This document shows positions 60,943 to 64,000 of a stretch of 64,000 nt of DNA, piece after piece. Origin of the DNA: Vibrio sp. BS-M-Sm-2 (GTDB lineage Bacteria; Pseudomonadota; Gammaproteobacteria; Enterobacterales; Vibrionaceae); the NCBI RefSeq assembly GCF_041504345.1, contig NZ_CP167894.1, forward strand, positions 2,418,001 through 2,482,000. Reading direction: 5' to 3'. The notes under the pieces are model-generated. The model was not told the DNA's origin. It made no database searches and was given only the letters and a program-made list of their open reading frames with translations. A program made the translations under genes and the position numbers. The first letter of the stretch is position 1; the number at the start of each line of letters is the position of its first letter.

Positions 60943-61231
60943 TTTAAGCCAAGATGAGTGTAATGGTGCATATGCGAATGGTCAATCCTTTCAGCTTGTT
61001 TTATAGACAGTTACATCAAACTTGATACATAAAGCGTGATCAGCATTGATGTGAAAGGAGACGAGTATTGGATAAGGCACCAGCGCACATTTCATTGAGA
61101 ATCTGACAGTAAATTCGAACCATAAGGTGGTGTGGGTATTTGAGCAGTGCTAGACTTACGCACAAAATTGAGCGACACAACTGACGAAACTGTCAACATT
61201 CGTCGCAATCACCAAATAAAATGAGAGCAGT

Positions 61232-61762
61232 ATGAAGCATACAGTTGAAGTCATGATCTCTGAGCAAGAAGTTCAGGATCGAGTGAACGAACTAGGCAAA
61301 CAGATCACGGAACACTACAAGGGTAGTGAAGATCTAGTTTTAGTTGGCTTATTGCGTGGATCTTTTGTCTTTATGGCGGATCTTGCTCGTGCTATCGATT
61401 TAACTCACCAAGTTGATTTCATGACCGCGTCTAGCTACGGCAACGGCATGGAAAGCTCACGTGATGTTCGTATTTTGAAAGACCTTGATGATGATATCCA
61501 AGGTAAAGATGTTCTACTTGTAGAAGATATTATCGATACGGGTAACACGCTGACTAAAGTGAAAGAGATTCTAAGCCTACGTGGTCCTAAGTCTATCGAA
61601 ATTTGTACGCTATTAGACAAACCTTCTCGCCGTGAAGTGACTGTAGATACAAAGTGGATTGGTTTTGAAATCCCAGATGAGTTCGTTGTTGGTGTTGGTA
61701 TCGACTACGCACAAAAATATCGTCACCTACCATACATCGGTAAGGTAGTACCTCAAGAGTAA
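61232..61762 (+). CDS. hpt: Hypoxanthine phosphoribosyltransferase
   Basis: 176 aa purine salvage enzyme that makes IMP from hypoxanthine and PRPP. The PRPP-binding [17 protein letters not shown] (about residues 97-113) and [18 protein letters not shown] are family signatures. ATGAGAGCAGT precedes the ATG. Divergent from luxR across 337 bases that include the luxR leader and sites; I could not place the hpt promoter. Confidence 0.97.
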   Translation: MKHTVEVMISEQEVQDRVNELGKQITEHYKGSEDLVLVGLLRGSFVFMADLARAIDLTHQVDFMTASSYGNGMESSRDVRILKDLDDDIQGKDVLLVEDIIDTGNTLTKVKEILSLRGPKSIEICTLLDKPSRREVTVDTKWIGFEIPDEFVVGVGIDYAQKYRHLPYIGKVVPQE

Positions 61763-61790
61763 TCATTACGCTTGTCGGTTAGAAGTCATT

Positions 61791-61816
61791 AAAAAGCCCG
61801 CATATGCGGGCTTTTT
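61791..61816. terminator. Bidirectional terminator between hpt and can
   Basis: AAAAAGCCCGCATATGCGGGCTTTTT is a perfect palindrome with runs of A and T on either side, suited to terminate convergent hpt and can. Confidence 0.92.
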
Positions 61817-61835
61817 GTATTTATTACGAAAGGGG

Positions 61836-62504
61836 CTAGCTTTGTTGACTAAGCAGAGGCGTTGTTAAGATCTTATTTAATGCCTCTAAGTGACTGTTCT
61901 CTAGGGTATCGTTACTTGAGCAACGTACGCCAAGGTCTTGCAGCTTGCCATCGCCAATACCATAAACCACACCGTGGATTTCAACTTCTTGGCCACGCTC
62001 CCATGCACTTTGCATGATAGTTGAGTTGCCTAGGTTATAAACTTGCTCTGCGACGTTAATTTCGCACAGCTTATCACCCCATTGCTCACGAGGCAGCCCC
62101 TCGATTTGCTTACGGTATTTTAGGTAGTTGTCACGGATGTGAAGTAACCAGTTATTGATAAGGCCAAGTTTAGGGTTATCAATCGCCGCGTTAACACCAC
62201 CACAGCCATAGTGACCACAGACAATAATGTGTTTAACTTTGAGTACATCGACGGCGTACTGCACAACTGAGAGGCAGTTTAAGTCGGTATGAACCACTTG
62301 GTTCGCCACATTTCGGTGAACAAACAGTTCGCCAGAATACAAACCAGTGAGACGCTCGGCCGGAACACGGCTATCTGAGCAGCCTATCCATAGAAAACCG
62401 GGGCTTTGACCCTCTTCAAGCGTTGTAAAATACTCAGGTCGTTGAGAGCGAATTTCTTCTGACCATTTAGAGTTGTTTTCAAAAAGCTGTTTAATCTCTG
62501 GCAT
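61836..62504 (-). CDS. can: Beta-class carbonic anhydrase
   Basis: 222 aa zinc enzyme interconverting CO2 and bicarbonate. Zinc ligands are Cys42 (GCSDSR), Asp44, His98 and Cys101 ([10 protein letters not shown]). The protein closely follows E. coli Can (YadF). In Vibrio it supplies bicarbonate for biosynthesis and pH control. The start gives [18 protein letters not shown]. It is convergent with hpt and divergent from the SulP transporter. Confidence 0.96.
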   Translation of the reverse strand: MPEIKQLFENNSKWSEEIRSQRPEYFTTLEEGQSPGFLWIGCSDSRVPAERLTGLYSGELFVHRNVANQVVHTDLNCLSVVQYAVDVLKVKHIIVCGHYGCGGVNAAIDNPKLGLINNWLLHIRDNYLKYRKQIEGLPREQWGDKLCEINVAEQVYNLGNSTIMQSAWERGQEVEIHGVVYGIGDGKLQDLGVRCSSNDTLENSHLEALNKILTTPLLSQQS

Positions 62505-62748
62505 TTTGCGTCTTACATCCCTTAATTAAGAATCTCAACTATACACAATGTTACAAATTCAATCTCGTAAAAACTGTGTCAAATAGTACTCATCTGACGT
62601 GTACTAGTCGTTAAAATCATTAACTTAGTGTAGAAGCTATGATCCGGTTATAAGACATGAATAATGTGATTGAATTAACACTTTCTGAACACTTGATACA
62701 TTTGTTAAAGTGATAAGGTTTGTCATTTCATCATCAGGAAGGTGTGTT

Positions 62749-64000
62749 TTGTTTGGAAGTCGTTTTACGGATATCAATCTCAAAGGGGATATGTTTGGCG
62801 GTGTCACTACAGCCATCATCTCGTTGCCTTTAGCATTGGCATTTGGTGTTGCTTCTGGCGCGGGCGCGGAAGCTGGCCTTTGGGGCGCCATCATGGTTGG
62901 CCTATTTGCGGCATTGTTTGGTGGCTCGAGCAGCCTGATCTCTGAGCCGACCGGCCCGATGACGGTGATCATGACGGCAGTCATGACCAGCATGGTGGCC
63001 AAGTATCCTGAAACCGGAATGGCAATGACCTTTACCGTGGTAATGATGGCTGGTGCTTTTCAGATATTACTCGGTACATTAAAGCTCGGAAAATACGTTA
63101 CTTTGATGCCATATAGCGTGATCTCCGGGTTTATGTCGGGCATCGGCGTTATTCTAATTATTCTGCAGTTGTCCCCTTTATTAGGACATGCTGCACCTTC
63201 CGGTGGTGTGATGGGCACGCTCTCTGCGCTTCCAGATACACTAGCAAACCTAAAAGTGAGCGAACTGTTTTTAGGGGCATTGACGCTCGGTATTCTTTTC
63301 GGTTTTCCAGCTAAGTACCGTAAGTATGTGCCTGCTCAACTGGTCGCTTTGGTTGCAGTGACGCTCTTGTCAGTCATTATTTTTGATACTGACTCTATTC
63401 GCCGTATTGGTGAAATTCCAGCCGGTTTGCCTTCTCTCGTTATCCCTACGATCAACGCTGAGCAGTTTACTACCATGGTTATTGATGCCTTAGTACTGGG
63501 TACTCTTGGCTGTATTGATACGCTTCTGACCGCGGTTATCGGAGATTCACTGACTCGTAAAGAGCATGACTCAGACAAAGAACTTCGTGGCCAAGGTATT
63601 GCGAATATGATTTCTGGCTTGTTCGGCGCTTTGCCGGGCGCGGGCGCTACTATGGGGACGGTCACCAATATCCAAGTAGGTGCTCGTTCTCCACTATCAG
63701 GTGTTGTTCGTGCATTAGTTCTGGCGTTGGTGGTATTGGTCGCGGGTGGCTTAACCGAACCTATTCCTATGGCGGTGTTGGCAGGTATCGCCATGTATGT
63801 GGGCTTCAACATTCTCGATTGGAGCTTTATTCAGCGTGCGCACAAGGTGAGTTATGCGGGCATGGGCGTTATGTATGGCGTAATGTTGCTAACCGTATTC
63901 GTTGACCTGATTATTGCTGTTGGGCTGGGTGTCTTTATCTCGAATATTCTGATTATTGAAAGATTGAGCCGAGAGCAAGCCAGACAAGTTAAGGCGATCA
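62749..64000 (+). CDS. SulP family inorganic anion transporter (cut by window edge)
   Basis: At least 417 codons of a plus-strand gene that runs past 64000. The protein begins LFGSRFTDINLKGDMFGGVTTAII and has the SulP/SLC26 features LALAFGVASGAGAEAGLWGAI, EPTGPMTVIMTAV, PGAGATMGTVTNIQVGARSPLSG and many hydrophobic segments; a C-terminal STAS domain would lie beyond the edge. It starts with TTG at 62749, with a strong AGGAAGG six bases before. No better in-frame start is near. Substrate is unknown; bicarbonate is suggested by the divergent can gene. Confidence 0.88.
   Translation, partial: MFGSRFTDINLKGDMFGGVTTAIISLPLALAFGVASGAGAEAGLWGAIMVGLFAALFGGSSSLISEPTGPMTVIMTAVMTSMVAKYPETGMAMTFTVVMMAGAFQILLGTLKLGKYVTLMPYSVISGFMSGIGVILIILQLSPLLGHAAPSGGVMGTLSALPDTLANLKVSELFLGALTLGILFGFPAKYRKYVPAQLVALVAVTLLSVIIFDTDSIRRIGEIPAGLPSLVIPTINAEQFTTMVIDALVLGTLGCIDTLLTAVIGDSLTRKEHDSDKELRGQGIANMISGLFGALPGAGATMGTVTNIQVGARSPLSGVVRALVLALVVLVAGGLTEPIPMAVLAGIAMYVGFNILDWSFIQRAHKVSYAGMGVMYGVMLLTVFVDLIIAVGLGVFISNILIIERLSREQARQVKAI

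Overview
The window is about 64 kb of chromosomal DNA from a marine Vibrio, most likely of the Splendidus clade. This is inferred from gene order and protein sequence; there is no rRNA gene to confirm it. The evidence is a core Vibrio chromosome I gene order (barA-rlmD-relA-mazG-pyrG-eno-ftsB-ispDF-truD-surE-pcm-nlpD-rpoS / mutS-pncC-recA-alaS-lysC-csrA-tRNAs-oadGAB), a LuxR/HapR-type quorum-sensing master regulator between lpdA and hpt, luxS beside gshA, and a pilABCD-coaE-zapD-yacG locus. Moderate G+C and short palindromic repeats also fit. Nearly all of it is ordinary housekeeping sequence, and I found no wholly new multigene system. The most notable features are a frameshifted aceF, an IS3-family insertion, a tRNA-Arg array with two covarying acceptor stems, and several regulatory sites.

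Layout. 1-15.2 kb: the 5' part of barA (minus), then rlmD, relA, mazG, pyrG, eno and the tightly packed ftsB-ispD-ispF-truD-surE-pcm-nlpD-rpoS series, closed by a terminator shared with convergent mutS. 15.3-24.3 kb: mutS (minus), pncC, recA with promoter and LexA box, alaS, lysC and csrA. There is no recX between recA and alaS. 24.7-26.1 kb: two tRNA-Ser(GCU) and eight tRNA-Arg(ACG) genes. 26.5-29.7 kb: the Na+-pumping oxaloacetate decarboxylase operon oadGAB. 29.8-37.0 kb: a zinc-type oxidoreductase, a YqaA-like membrane protein, an M16 protease lipoprotein, gshA (TTG start), a lytic transglycosylase-like lipoprotein and luxS. 37.1-39.4 kb: corB and ypjD (minus), divergent from ffh. 39.6-43.2 kb: ffh, then rpsP-rimM-trmD-rplS. 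43.2-44.7 kb: palindromic repeats, a minus-strand terminator and a 1.24-kb IS3-family element that separates yacG from that terminator. 44.7-51.9 kb: minus-strand yacG, zapD, coaE, pilD, pilC, pilB, pilA and nadC. 52.0-60.1 kb: ampD, then pdhR-aceE-aceF-lpdA with two PdhR-type operators. 60.3-64 kb: the luxR homologue (minus), hpt, carbonic anhydrase can (minus) and the start of a SulP anion transporter.

How the genes fit together. The window is rich in global regulators: BarA, RelA, RpoS, CsrA, LuxS (AI-2), LuxR/HapR and PdhR. BarA normally signals through a response regulator to Csr small RNAs that titrate CsrA, and LuxS-made AI-2 controls LuxR through Qrr small RNAs; a probable Qrr pairing site is visible in the luxR leader. 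PdhR probably represses its own operon. Carbonic anhydrase and the divergent SulP transporter may both act on bicarbonate supply.
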